Shown piece after piece: positions 26,836 to 35,195 of a DNA stretch of 64,000 nt. The number at the start of each line of letters is the position of its first letter. Position 1 is the stretch's first letter. Under the pieces are notes generated by a model. That model made no database searches. It was not told where the DNA came from and saw only the letters and a program-made list of their open reading frames with translations. Made by a program: the position numbers and the translations under genes. The DNA lies in contig JADJMS010000011.1 in assembly GCA_016709495.1 (NCBI GenBank), forward strand, positions 14,336 through 78,335, read 5' to 3'. Source of the stretch: Candidatus Dechloromonas phosphorivorans. GTDB taxonomy: Bacteria > Pseudomonadota > Gammaproteobacteria > Burkholderiales > Rhodocyclaceae.

Positions 26836-26861
26836 AAAGGGAGGCTCCGGCCTCCCTTTTT
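26836..26861 (+). terminator. intrinsic terminator after phaC
   Basis: The stem GGGAGGC-TCCG-GCCTCCC is followed by five T residues and preceded by an A-run, so it could also work for the opposite strand. It ends 51 bp after the phaC stop. Confidence 0.9.
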
Positions 26862-26917
26862 CGTGAACTTCATTGCAAATTTGCAGTCTGACTGTTACCC
26901 CTTTCAGGAGGACTGTC

Positions 26918-27457
26918 ATGATTTCCGAATCTCCCGTTGTTACGGTTCACATTCCCCTGCCACTAAGAAGCTATACCAGTGGCTACGAAGAAATCACTGC
27001 CAGCGGCGATACGGTGCTTGAGGCAATCGAAGCCGTCTGCCGCGAACATCCGGCAATTGGCCCGCTGTTATTGAGCGCTGACGGACATTTGGCGGCAGGG
27101 GTTTCACTTTATCTTGGGGCAACCAGTGTCGCCGAATTACAAGGCTTGGCGACGCCACTGATACTTGAAGAGTTGATCAGCATCATGCTGACCGATGAGC
27201 CTATGGACTTATCGGTGCTTGCCCAACGGCAGCCTTGGCAAAGTGGGCCACTCGACCGCATCGAGCAAGTTTTTGACCAGCAAGCCCAACTCGGTATCGC
27301 CAGTGATCTCCAGCTCCCGATTGAAAAACAGGGTGTCAGGGTCTTCCTGACGGGAGAGCAGCTGGAGATAGGCCGAAAGGTGCGCGGAGAAGGCAAGATC
27401 GGGCTCGCGTCCAGGGCTAAATACGGGTCGGAACATGCCATTTCGATAGGTGAATGA
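26918..27457 (+). CDS. possible MoaD/ThiS-like beta-grasp protein, 3' end doubtful
   Basis: A well-placed CAGGAGGACTGTC precedes the ATG. The first ~90 residues (VVTVHIPLPLRSYTSGYEEI, GDTVLEAIEAVCREHPAIGPLLL) look like the sulfur-carrier beta-grasp fold of MoaD. There is no C-terminal GG, and the open frame then runs 249 bp antisense over ubiT. I think the real gene ends near 27200 and that a frameshift hides its stop. No moa or thi genes are nearby. Confidence 0.45.
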   Translation: MISESPVVTVHIPLPLRSYTSGYEEITASGDTVLEAIEAVCREHPAIGPLLLSADGHLAAGVSLYLGATSVAELQGLATPLILEELISIMLTDEPMDLSVLAQRQPWQSGPLDRIEQVFDQQAQLGIASDLQLPIEKQGVRVFLTGEQLEIGRKVRGEGKIGLASRAKYGSEHAISIGE

Positions 27458-27670
27458 AGCCTCGCCGCCCGTATCCAGAATACAGATACGGAATAGTTTT
27501 TCGTCGAGTGCGGTCAACTCACTTTCGGGCAGCAATTTCAACTTCAGCGCGGCATTGAGGGCCGTCACCAAAACCATGGCATGCGGCCATTGAGGGAGCT
27601 TTTCACCCAGGCTGGCCACAAAAGAAGGCAAGCGAAATTTTGGAATCACAAAACTCGAGTTCATGCTCAT
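27209..27670 (-). CDS. ubiT: ubiquinone biosynthesis accessory factor UbiT (SCP2 domain)
   Basis: A 153-residue SCP2-like lipid-binding protein. UbiT is needed, with UbiU and UbiV, for ubiquinone synthesis without oxygen and is thought to hold the prenylated ring intermediates. The sterol-carrier region RICILDTGGEASFTY, DLAFSAHLSAYLQLLSRQEDPDTLFFNRELEITGDTELGLLVKNLLD-type pattern is clear. Its ATG overlaps the ubiV stop (ATGA), giving the order ubiU-ubiV-ubiT. Confidence 0.9.
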   Translation of the reverse strand: MSMNSSFVIPKFRLPSFVASLGEKLPQWPHAMVLVTALNAALKLKLLPESELTALDEKLFRICILDTGGEASFTYRNGMFRPVFSPGREPDLAFSAHLSAYLQLLSRQEDPDTLFFNRELEITGDTELGLLVKNLLDAVEWPTLPRLPLGKHR

Positions 27671-28569
27671 GCACCCAATTCGCTGAGGGCTTGCGTGTGG
27701 CGCTGGACGATTCCGGCATCACCAAACCAATAACCATCAACCAGACCGCAGTCATCCCAATGCTGCGTGTTGGTTTGAGGTGTTGCACCATGTCGCGCAC
27801 TGTCAAAGGCTGCCACGACTTCACCGATATGCTGCTTTTGCGGACTGATACGGATGATATCGATACCCATTTTCAGCATTTCGGGAATCTCGTGCAGTAG
27901 ATTGTAGCTTTGCGCTGACATGGTCTGAATCCCGTTGATATTGAGGAATGCCTGCCCTTCTCGCGTCTTCAGGGTTAGCCCTTCGGCATGATCCAGGCAT
28001 TTGAACTGACAGTCATCCTTGTTCAGCCCGTAATGACGTGCGGTAAAACAACGTGCAGAAAAGGCAAGCGGGATTTTTCCGAAGACGAACACCTCGGTTT
28101 CAACCCCGGCTGGCTTGGCTTTGTGCAAGGTCTCGACCAGCGTTCGTGTCGCTTCAAGTGGCGGCACCCAGCGCTTCATGCCATAGCGGGAGAAAGTCTC
28201 CAGCGCAGCTTCGTTGTAGATATTCAAGTGTGGCCCGGCAACAAAATTCTGCCCATTCACCAGGTTGACCGCACCAAGATCATTCGCTTCGAGCATACAT
28301 CCGGCATCGTCGATCAAGCGCCGCAAGGCTTTCAGGTCACTCTCGGATTCAAGCAGGGCCTGGGCTGAAACCACCACCTGCTTGCCGGCGTCAGTCAGGT
28401 CGCGAGCCAGCCCAACCCAATCCGCAGTACGCAATTGCTGACGGCGGGAACAAACCACCTCGCCAACGTAAATAATGTCGATTGCAGGGTTCTGCGCCAT
28501 CTCGGCATAGAACGTCATGACTTCGGCTTTTGGCCAAAAATATAGCAAGGGACCCAAAGCAAGACGCAT
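27667..28569 (-). CDS. ubiV: O2-independent ubiquinone hydroxylation protein UbiV (U32 family)
   Basis: A ~300-residue U32-peptidase-like protein that forms a 4Fe-4S complex with UbiU and hydroxylates the ubiquinone ring anaerobically, using prephenate as oxygen donor. The start MRLALGPLLYFWPKAEV is chosen; this and GEVVCSRRQQLR, FGKIPLAFSARCFTARHYGLNKDDCQFKC (clustered cysteines for the iron-sulfur cluster) are family signatures. It overlaps ubiT and follows ubiU. Confidence 0.92.
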   Translation of the reverse strand: MRLALGPLLYFWPKAEVMTFYAEMAQNPAIDIIYVGEVVCSRRQQLRTADWVGLARDLTDAGKQVVVSAQALLESESDLKALRRLIDDAGCMLEANDLGAVNLVNGQNFVAGPHLNIYNEAALETFSRYGMKRWVPPLEATRTLVETLHKAKPAGVETEVFVFGKIPLAFSARCFTARHYGLNKDDCQFKCLDHAEGLTLKTREGQAFLNINGIQTMSAQSYNLLHEIPEMLKMGIDIIRISPQKQHIGEVVAAFDSARHGATPQTNTQHWDDCGLVDGYWFGDAGIVQRHTQALSELGA

Positions 28570-28571
28570 GT

Positions 28572-29579
28572 TTATCTCCACGGCCGGTTATAAGCGCCAA
28601 GGGTTGCCTGACTGCCTTCTGAAACCTTGCTCAACTCAGCCTGCCAGCTAGGCTTTACCTGAAAGGACTGGCTGCCGTTGGCCAGCGAATCGAGCGCTGC
28701 TCGCAAAGTTCTGGTGACTTGGGTGACATAGGTCGGGCTACGTTGGCGGCCTTCGACTTTGATCGCGCGCACACCGATTTTGATAATCTCCGGCAGAATA
28801 GACAGCACATTGAGGCTGGTTGGCTCCTCCAGCGCGTAATAGGTTTCGCCTTCCACCTCAAAACGGCCCTTGCACAGCGTTGGATAACCGGCCGGTTCGT
28901 TATCTGCAAAGCGGTCAATCAGTACGCCATTGAGCCGAGTTTCCATGGCCCCGGGCTTTTTGTCCCACTTGACGTATTTGGCCGGCGAGCAGGCGCCGAC
29001 CGTGTTGGGCGATTCGCCACAAGCGTAGGAAGAGAGCCAGCAACGGCCCTCATTCATCACGCACAGGCTGCCAAAACCAAATACCTCAATCTCGACCGTA
29101 GTGTTTTTGATCACTTGCTCAACCTGCGCCAAGGTCAATACGCGCGGCAAAACCGCGCGGCGCACGCCAAATTCGCGTTGGCAAAAATTGACGGCTTCGT
29201 AACTGGTTGCCGAACCCTGCACCGAGAGGTGCAGGCGTTGTTGGGGGTGACGCTTGCTGGCGTAATCGAGCAAGCCGACATCGGCCAGAATAATTGCATC
29301 AACTCCTTGGTCGACCGCTGCATCCACCGCTTTTTGCCAGTCAGCCACCCGCCCGGCCTGGGCAAAGGTATTGATCGCCAGCAACACCTCGCAACCCTTG
29401 GCATGGGCATAACAAATGCCGTCCGCCATGGTTTTCTGGTCGAAATTCAGCCCGGCAAAATTGCGTGCATTGGTATCATTCTTGAAACCGAGATAAACGG
29501 CATCAGCACCGTTATCGACCGCAGCCTTGAGGGCTGGCAGGCTACCGGCCGGGCAAATTAGATCGGGCAATGAAATCAT
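28572..29579 (-). CDS. ubiU: O2-independent ubiquinone hydroxylation protein UbiU (U32 family)
   Basis: A 335-residue U32 protein, partner of UbiV. The start MISLPDLICPAGSLPAL is chosen over an unconserved upstream extension. Cysteines expected to bind the 4Fe-4S cluster sit in FGSLCVMNEGRCWLSSYACGESPNTVGACSPAKY and TLCKGR. VKVEGRQRSPTYV is the U32 signature (here IKVEGRQRSP). With ubiV and ubiT it indicates ubiquinone synthesis under anoxia, consistent with a denitrifying or otherwise facultative lifestyle. Confidence 0.92.
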   Translation of the reverse strand: MISLPDLICPAGSLPALKAAVDNGADAVYLGFKNDTNARNFAGLNFDQKTMADGICYAHAKGCEVLLAINTFAQAGRVADWQKAVDAAVDQGVDAIILADVGLLDYASKRHPQQRLHLSVQGSATSYEAVNFCQREFGVRRAVLPRVLTLAQVEQVIKNTTVEIEVFGFGSLCVMNEGRCWLSSYACGESPNTVGACSPAKYVKWDKKPGAMETRLNGVLIDRFADNEPAGYPTLCKGRFEVEGETYYALEEPTSLNVLSILPEIIKIGVRAIKVEGRQRSPTYVTQVTRTLRAALDSLANGSQSFQVKPSWQAELSKVSEGSQATLGAYNRPWR

Positions 29580-29654
29580 GGAGATGTGTCTGGCAAGTAA
29601 AGCAGAGCAGTATAGCCAGCTCACCAGGGGCACCCTTGATCCTGGTCAAACCTT

Positions 29655-29678
29655 GGTTGCGGCAGGCCAGCCGCAACC
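29655..29678. other. hairpin between rlpA and ubiU
   Basis: A perfect 9-bp stem GGTTGCGGC with a 6-nt loop and GCCGCAACC. It lies just downstream of the rlpA stop on the minus strand and could end the cell-shape operon, although no U-run follows. Confidence 0.45.
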
Positions 29679-29687
29679 CCTGAAAAA

Positions 29688-30686
29688 TCAGCGGATTACC
29701 ACCGTCGGCTTGAAGCCAAGTGCGATCCGAATTTTCTCTGCGACCTTATCGGCATCAGCCCGATTGGGATAAGGACCAAGTTGCAGGCGATGGATGCCGG
29801 CACCAGCCTGCACTCGCATCGGTTCACTCAGCCAGTCAAGTTCACGGAACAGGTGATTCTTTAAATTCTCGGCATTATCCGCATTGGCAAACGCGCCTAA
29901 TTGCAGAAAAATCCCTTTCACCGACCCTGCTTCAGTGGACGGCACTACGCTTTGCACCGGCTGTTCCTCTTGCGCCATGCGCCGTGAAAGCTGCTCAATT
30001 TCGTCTTTTTCAGCAGCGCTAACCGTTCGCGGTGACGGAGTGATCTGGGCATAGGATGTGCTCATCGGTTCGCCCGGAATAATCGCCTCGACTTCAACCT
30101 GCCCGCTCCCGCCATTGACCAGCCCCAATTTGTAGGAGGCCGTGTAAGAAAGGTCGATGATGCGATCAGCGTGGAAAGGCCCACGATCCGTAACCCGTAC
30201 GATCACCGACTTCCCGGTCTGGACGTTGGTCACACGGACATAGGAAGGCAGCGCCAGCGTCGGGTGTGCGGCGGTCATCGCAAACATGTTGTAAGGCTCA
30301 CCAATCGAGGTTTTCTGACCATGAAATTTCTTGCCGTACCAACTGGCAATGCCGCGCGCTTTATAGGGTCGCACGCTGTTATTCGGTACATATTCCTTGC
30401 CTAGCACGACATAGGGCTTGGTCGCCGGCTTGTGCAGCGGTTCCCACTTTGGTTCGGCATCCGGAATATCATCCAGGCCATCCGGAATGTCATCTGCCGG
30501 GCCGTCATCCTTGTAGAAACCGCCGCCCTTTTTCAGAACTGCGGTCGTCTTTTTGGTCGGTGTTGGCGTCTTAAAAATTGGCGTTTTTTGCGCGTCGACC
30601 GTAACACTTGCCGATTGCTGAGGCGATGTGCTGCCACAAGCGGCCAAAAGCATGACAGCAAGGAACGGGACCAAGCGCCCGATCAT
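29688..30686 (-). CDS. rlpA: septal ring lytic transglycosylase RlpA
   Basis: A 332-residue outer-membrane lipoprotein; the lipobox is LLAACGS. It has a double-psi beta-barrel catalytic region (ARGIASWYGKKFHGQKTSIGEPYNM, HPTLALPSYVRVTN, VRVTDRGPFHADRIIDLS) and a C-terminal SPOR domain for denuded septal glycan (IFLQLGAFANADNAENLK through GFKPTVV). RlpA cleaves peptide-free glycan strands at the division site. It overlaps rodA by four bases and closes the mre-mrd operon. A 12-mer copy encodes VTVDAQK just after the lipobox. Confidence 0.93.
   Translation of the reverse strand: MIGRLVPFLAVMLLAACGSTSPQQSASVTVDAQKTPIFKTPTPTKKTTAVLKKGGGFYKDDGPADDIPDGLDDIPDAEPKWEPLHKPATKPYVVLGKEYVPNNSVRPYKARGIASWYGKKFHGQKTSIGEPYNMFAMTAAHPTLALPSYVRVTNVQTGKSVIVRVTDRGPFHADRIIDLSYTASYKLGLVNGGSGQVEVEAIIPGEPMSTSYAQITPSPRTVSAAEKDEIEQLSRRMAQEEQPVQSVVPSTEAGSVKGIFLQLGAFANADNAENLKNHLFRELDWLSEPMRVQAGAGIHRLQLGPYPNRADADKVAEKIRIALGFKPTVVIR
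30594..30605 (-). repeat. dispersed 12-mer copy 9 (GTTACGGTCGAC)
   Basis: Exact match in rlpA (V-T-V-D) in the unstructured linker after the lipobox. Followed by GCGCAAAAAA. Confidence 0.88.
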
Positions 30687-31795
30687 TTCTTCACCAGCAT
30701 GCGATGGGTGTGTATCGACATCAGGATACCAATCCCGAGAAACAGGGTAACCAGCGCCGTTCCACCGTAACTCATGAACGGCAAAGGCACACCAACCACC
30801 GGCAGAATGCCGCTGACCATGCCCATGTTGATGAAGGCATAAGTGAAGAAACCCAGCGTAATGGCGCCAGCCAGCAAGCGAGAAAATGGGGTTGATGCGG
30901 CTGAGGCGATCATCATCCCGCGACCGATCAGCAGGGTGTAGAGGAAGAGCAGCAAGGCATTACCCATCAGCCCCCACTCTTCCGAATAAACCGCAAAAAT
31001 GAAGTCAGTATGCTTTTCCGGGATGAACTCAAGGTGCGTCTGGGTGCCATTGAGATAACCCTTGCCGACTGGCCCACCCGAACCAATGGCGATGGTCGAT
31101 TGAATAATGTGATAACCCGCACCCAGCGGGTCTGTTGTCGGGTCGATCAATGTCATGATCCGTTTGCGCTGGTAATCATGCATCATGCCCCAGAGCAATG
31201 GCGCTGCGGCACCCGCTGCAGCAACCAGACCAACAATAATTTTCCACGGCAAACCAGCAAGGAAAATAACGTAACAACCTGCAGCACCAACCAAGAGCGC
31301 TGTACCAAGATCGGGTTGTTTGGCAATCAAGGCAAATGGCACGAAAAGAAGCAAGGCGGCACCGAAATAATGGCGCAGTTTGAGCGTTGCCTCAAATTTA
31401 TGGAAATACCAGGCAAGCATCAATGGCATGGCAATCTTCATGATTTCAGACGGCTGAATACGGGTAAAACCCAGCGGCAACCAGCGTTTTGCGCCGTTGA
31501 TCTTGACCCCGAAAAGAAAGACGCCGATCAACAAAATGAGACCGAGAATATAGAGTGGAATAGCAAAATTCATCAGTTTCTGTGGCGCCAGGCGCGAGAC
31601 AAACCACATGATGACCATCGCCACACCCATATTGCCGGCCTGTGACATCATCCGCTGATTTCCATCGATGGTCGCCGAATGAACTGTCGCCAAACCGATA
31701 GCCATGATCGCCAGAGTGATCAGCAGCAGAGGGAAATCAATGTGCTTGATGAGGTTAAGCCACCAGCGTTTGACGGTGCCGACAACGTCAATCAT
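30683..31795 (-). CDS. rodA: peptidoglycan glycosyltransferase RodA (SEDS)
   Basis: A 370-residue polytopic SEDS protein with about ten membrane segments that polymerises glycan strands for side-wall growth with PBP2. Typical residues are GAKRWLPLGFTRIQPSEIMKIAMPLML, KQPDLGTALLV and the C-terminal GVPLPFMSYGGTALVTLF. The ATG overlaps the mrdA stop and the stop overlaps rlpA. Confidence 0.95.
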   Translation of the reverse strand: MIDVVGTVKRWWLNLIKHIDFPLLLITLAIMAIGLATVHSATIDGNQRMMSQAGNMGVAMVIMWFVSRLAPQKLMNFAIPLYILGLILLIGVFLFGVKINGAKRWLPLGFTRIQPSEIMKIAMPLMLAWYFHKFEATLKLRHYFGAALLLFVPFALIAKQPDLGTALLVGAAGCYVIFLAGLPWKIIVGLVAAAGAAAPLLWGMMHDYQRKRIMTLIDPTTDPLGAGYHIIQSTIAIGSGGPVGKGYLNGTQTHLEFIPEKHTDFIFAVYSEEWGLMGNALLLFLYTLLIGRGMMIASAASTPFSRLLAGAITLGFFTYAFINMGMVSGILPVVGVPLPFMSYGGTALVTLFLGIGILMSIHTHRMLVKK

Positions 31796-33702
31796 TCTTC
31801 AACATCCGCTTCAATTGCACTGCTGTCTTCAACCGCTGCACCAGCCGGCAATTTGCCGAGCAAATAATAGTCCAGCACCATACGGGCGATAGGCGCAGCA
31901 GACTGGGCGCCAAAACCACCATTCTCAACCAGCACGGCCAGCGCAATTTTGGGATTGTCGGCCGGGGCATAAGCGATGAACAGCGCGTGATCGCGCAGTT
32001 CTTTCTTCGTGCTGTTTGCCTTGTATTCAGCCCCCTTAAGAGAGAAAACCTGCGCCGTACCGGTCTTGCCAGCCGCTTCGTAACCAGCCCCGGCAAAGGC
32101 ACGCGCTCCGGTACCCTCTTTATTCACACCCACCATGGCGCGGCGGATCACATCAACGTTTTGCTGCTTAAGATGCAGATCGCGGATTGGCTCAGGTTCG
32201 ACCAGACGCTTTTCACCCGTTTTAGCATCAACAATATTGCGCACTAGATGAGGACGGAACATCACACCATTATTGGCCACCACTGCCGTCGCCTGCGCCA
32301 GCTGGATCGGCGTGTAAGCGTTGTAGCCTTGGCCAATGCCGATCGAAATGGTTTCACCGGCATACCATTTTTGTTGTTCTGGTTTTTTGAAACGCTGTTT
32401 CTTCCACTCCTGAGAGGGGAGTACTCCCTTGGACTCGCCCGAATCATCCTTGCCCAGATCGATACCGGAGCGCTGACCGAACCCGAGCGACCCCATGAAT
32501 TTTGAAATATTGTCGATCCCCATGTCATTAGCGAGGATGTAATAGTAGGTATCGCAGGAATGAACAATCGATTTGTACATATCAACGCTGCCATGCCCGC
32601 CTTTTTTATCATCGCGGAACTGGTGATTGCCGAAATTGAAATAGCCAGGATCGCTGATCGACTGATTGGGCGTACGCTTACCCATTTCAAGCGCGGCCAG
32701 GGCCATGAAGGGTTTGAAGGTTGAACCCGGCGGGTAAGCACCGTTTATCGCCCGATTGATCATCGGCTTGCTCGGATGTTCATTCAACTCACGCCAATTC
32801 TCAGGCGTGATGCCATCCACGAACATGTTGGGATCGAAAGTTGGATTCGAGACCAGCGCAAGAATTCCGCCAGTGCTTGGCTCAATGGCAACGAGCGCCC
32901 CCTTGCGATCACCAAAAGCCTTTTCTGTAATTTCCTGTAGCTTGGCATCCAGCGTTAGCTGCAAATTGTTGCCGGAAACCGGTGGAATGCGTTTAAGACT
33001 GCGAATCGCCCTGCCCCCGGCATCGATTTCAACTTCCTCATAGCCCGTTTCACCATGTAGTTCAAATTCATAGTGCTGTTCGAGGCCGGTTTTGCCAACG
33101 TGGTCAGTCCCTTTATAGTTGGCCTGCCGTTCCGACTCCTCAATCCATTTCAGGTCGCGATCCGTAATCCGCCCGATGTAGCCAATAGCATGCGAAGCAA
33201 TATGACTGAGCGGGTATTGGCGAAATAGTCGTGCCTTGACCTCAACGCCGGGGAAACGATAACGTTGCGCAGCAAACTTGGCCACTTCGGCATCGGTCAG
33301 GCGAGTACGAATCGGAATCGACTCGAAATTCTTGGCCTCGTCGAGCAGCCGTTTGAAGCGTTTGCGATCTTTCGGCTGAACATCGATCACCTCAGCCAAT
33401 GAATCGATCGTTGTCTCGAGATCAACAGTCTGCGAGGGGGTAATTTCAAGGGTGAAGGCAGAATAATTGCGTGCGAGTACGACACCATTTCGATCAGTAA
33501 TGACGCCGCGATTAGGCACAATCGGAATCAATGCAATTCGGTTGTCTTCGGCACGAGTCCGGTAAAAATCGTGTTGCAGAACCTGCAACCAGAAAAAACG
33601 GCCAAATAGTATGGCAAACGCGATGAGAACCGAGACAGCTGTAAAACCAAGCCGGAATCGGAAGCGGGGAAGATCACCGTCCGGATTGTGAAATTCGCTC
33701 AC
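31792..33702 (-). CDS. mrdA: penicillin-binding protein 2 (elongation transpeptidase)
   Basis: A 636-residue class B PBP with a single N-terminal membrane anchor (FTAVSVLIAFAILFGRFFWLQV). A dimerisation domain is followed by a transpeptidase with the active-site serine in PPGSTFKPFMAL, SHSCDTYYY and the KTGTAQ triad. It cross-links side-wall peptidoglycan in the elongasome. The start is GTG. It is coupled to rodA downstream and follows mreD. Confidence 0.95.
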   Translation of the reverse strand: MSEFHNPDGDLPRFRFRLGFTAVSVLIAFAILFGRFFWLQVLQHDFYRTRAEDNRIALIPIVPNRGVITDRNGVVLARNYSAFTLEITPSQTVDLETTIDSLAEVIDVQPKDRKRFKRLLDEAKNFESIPIRTRLTDAEVAKFAAQRYRFPGVEVKARLFRQYPLSHIASHAIGYIGRITDRDLKWIEESERQANYKGTDHVGKTGLEQHYEFELHGETGYEEVEIDAGGRAIRSLKRIPPVSGNNLQLTLDAKLQEITEKAFGDRKGALVAIEPSTGGILALVSNPTFDPNMFVDGITPENWRELNEHPSKPMINRAINGAYPPGSTFKPFMALAALEMGKRTPNQSISDPGYFNFGNHQFRDDKKGGHGSVDMYKSIVHSCDTYYYILANDMGIDNISKFMGSLGFGQRSGIDLGKDDSGESKGVLPSQEWKKQRFKKPEQQKWYAGETISIGIGQGYNAYTPIQLAQATAVVANNGVMFRPHLVRNIVDAKTGEKRLVEPEPIRDLHLKQQNVDVIRRAMVGVNKEGTGARAFAGAGYEAAGKTGTAQVFSLKGAEYKANSTKKELRDHALFIAYAPADNPKIALAVLVENGGFGAQSAAPIARMVLDYYLLGKLPAGAAVEDSSAIEADVEE

Positions 33703-33705
33703 GTT

Positions 33706-34227
33706 CTAAATCGGACGATTGGGATCCTGCTCAACCGGTTGGTATTGCGGCAGAAGCAGGATAAAGGTTGCCGGAAACCACAGCAGGGAAGCAATTATCG
33801 GCCCGACAAAATAACTCCAGCCGGGAAAATCACCGCCGACCAGCAGTCGCATGGCCAGTTGAACTGCCTGACAAAGCATCAGCAAGGGTAAAACCTGAAG
33901 CGCCTGTTGCGCCAAAGGGAACCACAGCAAGCGGCGCGACAGCGAAGCCGTCAAATAGGCCAGCAGCACATAGGCGAAACAGTGCTGACCCAAAACCGCA
34001 CCATCAGCGACATCCATCAGCAAACCGAGAACAAAGGCCCAGCCCATGCCAACCCGGCGAAATTCTCGCACGCTCCAGAAGCACAGCACCAACGCAACCC
34101 AATCGGGCACACCTGGCCAGTGTGAGGTTGGCAGGAAATTCAGCAGTAGTGCAATGATCAGGCTGAGAAAGATGAACCAGGGCCTAACTGGAAGCAGTAT
34201 GCGCGAAGAAGAGTAAGTGGGTTGCAT
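33706..34227 (-). CDS. mreD: rod shape-determining protein MreD
   Basis: A 173-residue inner-membrane protein with about five or six helices. Family features include LPTSHWPGVPDWVALVLCFWSVREFRRVGMGWAFVLGLLMDVADGAVLGQH-type stretches, the loop that recurs in proteobacterial MreD. It is part of the elongasome scaffold. The start overlaps the mreC stop. Confidence 0.92.
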   Translation of the reverse strand: MQPTYSSSRILLPVRPWFIFLSLIIALLLNFLPTSHWPGVPDWVALVLCFWSVREFRRVGMGWAFVLGLLMDVADGAVLGQHCFAYVLLAYLTASLSRRLLWFPLAQQALQVLPLLMLCQAVQLAMRLLVGGDFPGWSYFVGPIIASLLWFPATFILLLPQYQPVEQDPNRPI

Positions 34228-35165
34228 CAGTTGGCCTTTGCGACACGTCTCTTTTTGATACGCGAACCTTTGTCACTACCACCATCACCAGCGCGCGACT
34301 TGGCCTCTGGTGGCGCTGGCGGCATAGCCGCACGTGGTGAGAGAACCATCAATTCACCGAAATTTTCTACACCAGCAATCGGCGCACAAAAAATCCGGGC
34401 AAAGGAATAGGCGCTGTCGCGTTCGATATTGATCACCTTGGCGACCGGAAAGCCCGGCAGATAGATACTGTCGAGGCCGGAAGTAACCAACACATCGCCA
34501 ACCTGAACATCAGCATTGGCCGGCATGTAACGCAGCTCAAGCTGGCCGTTACCCAAGCCAAAGACAACCGAGCGTTGCCCGCTACGCACAATCTGCACTG
34601 GAACCGCCTGATCCTTGTCAGTAATCAGGGTAATTTCAGCAGAAAACGGGAAAACACGGGTTACCTGGCCGACAACACCTGCTTCATCAATCGCCGGCTG
34701 TCCGGCAACGATGCCCGATTGCTGACCCTTATCGACAATGACTCGGCGCGAAAAGGGATCGCGTGCCGTGTAGAGAATCTGTGCCACCTGGCCCTGAGCT
34801 TTTTCGCGCTCTTTAACCGTCAGCAATTTGCGCAAGCGTTCATTTTCGGCCTCCATCTGGGCCAGCCGCTGCAAATCCGGCGCCGTATTGAGCTGGGCGT
34901 GCTTCAAGGCTTTGTTCTCAGCCTCCAGCACCTGTCTCCCTTGCAGATAATTGGCCGCGTAATCAACCAAACTACCCGGCGTCTGCGCAACCCGCTGCAC
35001 TGGATCAACCACCAGCGAAATACTCTGGCGCACCAAATCGAGACTGTGCATGCGCAGGTCGACAACAAATATCGCGACCGAAATCGCGATATATAAAGTC
35101 AGAAGGGCCAGCGGTGCTGGCCCTCGCTTGAAAAATGGCGGAGGCGCGTGGTCGATGCCGGCCAT
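34227..35165 (-). CDS. mreC: rod shape-determining protein MreC
   Basis: A 312-residue bitopic protein. It has an N-terminal membrane helix (PLALLTLYIAISVAIFVVDL), a coiled coil (VLEAENKALKHAQLN, AQMEAENERLRKLLTVKE) and a periplasmic beta-domain with GVVGQVTRVFPFSAEITLITDKDQAVPVQ. The C-terminus is basic (KGSRIKKRRVAKAN). It links MreB to the PBP2-RodA enzymes. A one-mismatch 12-mer copy lies in the 30-bp gap to mreB. Confidence 0.94.
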   Translation of the reverse strand: MAGIDHAPPPFFKRGPAPLALLTLYIAISVAIFVVDLRMHSLDLVRQSISLVVDPVQRVAQTPGSLVDYAANYLQGRQVLEAENKALKHAQLNTAPDLQRLAQMEAENERLRKLLTVKEREKAQGQVAQILYTARDPFSRRVIVDKGQQSGIVAGQPAIDEAGVVGQVTRVFPFSAEITLITDKDQAVPVQIVRSGQRSVVFGLGNGQLELRYMPANADVQVGDVLVTSGLDSIYLPGFPVAKVINIERDSAYSFARIFCAPIAGVENFGELMVLSPRAAMPPAPPEAKSRAGDGGSDKGSRIKKRRVAKAN

Positions 35166-35195
35166 CGCTCAATCCTGCCTTGCTACGGTCAACGC

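Noticed and set aside
29655..29678. Hairpin arm GGTTGCGGC as a 12-mer copy
   Set aside because: It shares only GTTGCGG and lacks the TCRAC half; treated as an independent hairpin.
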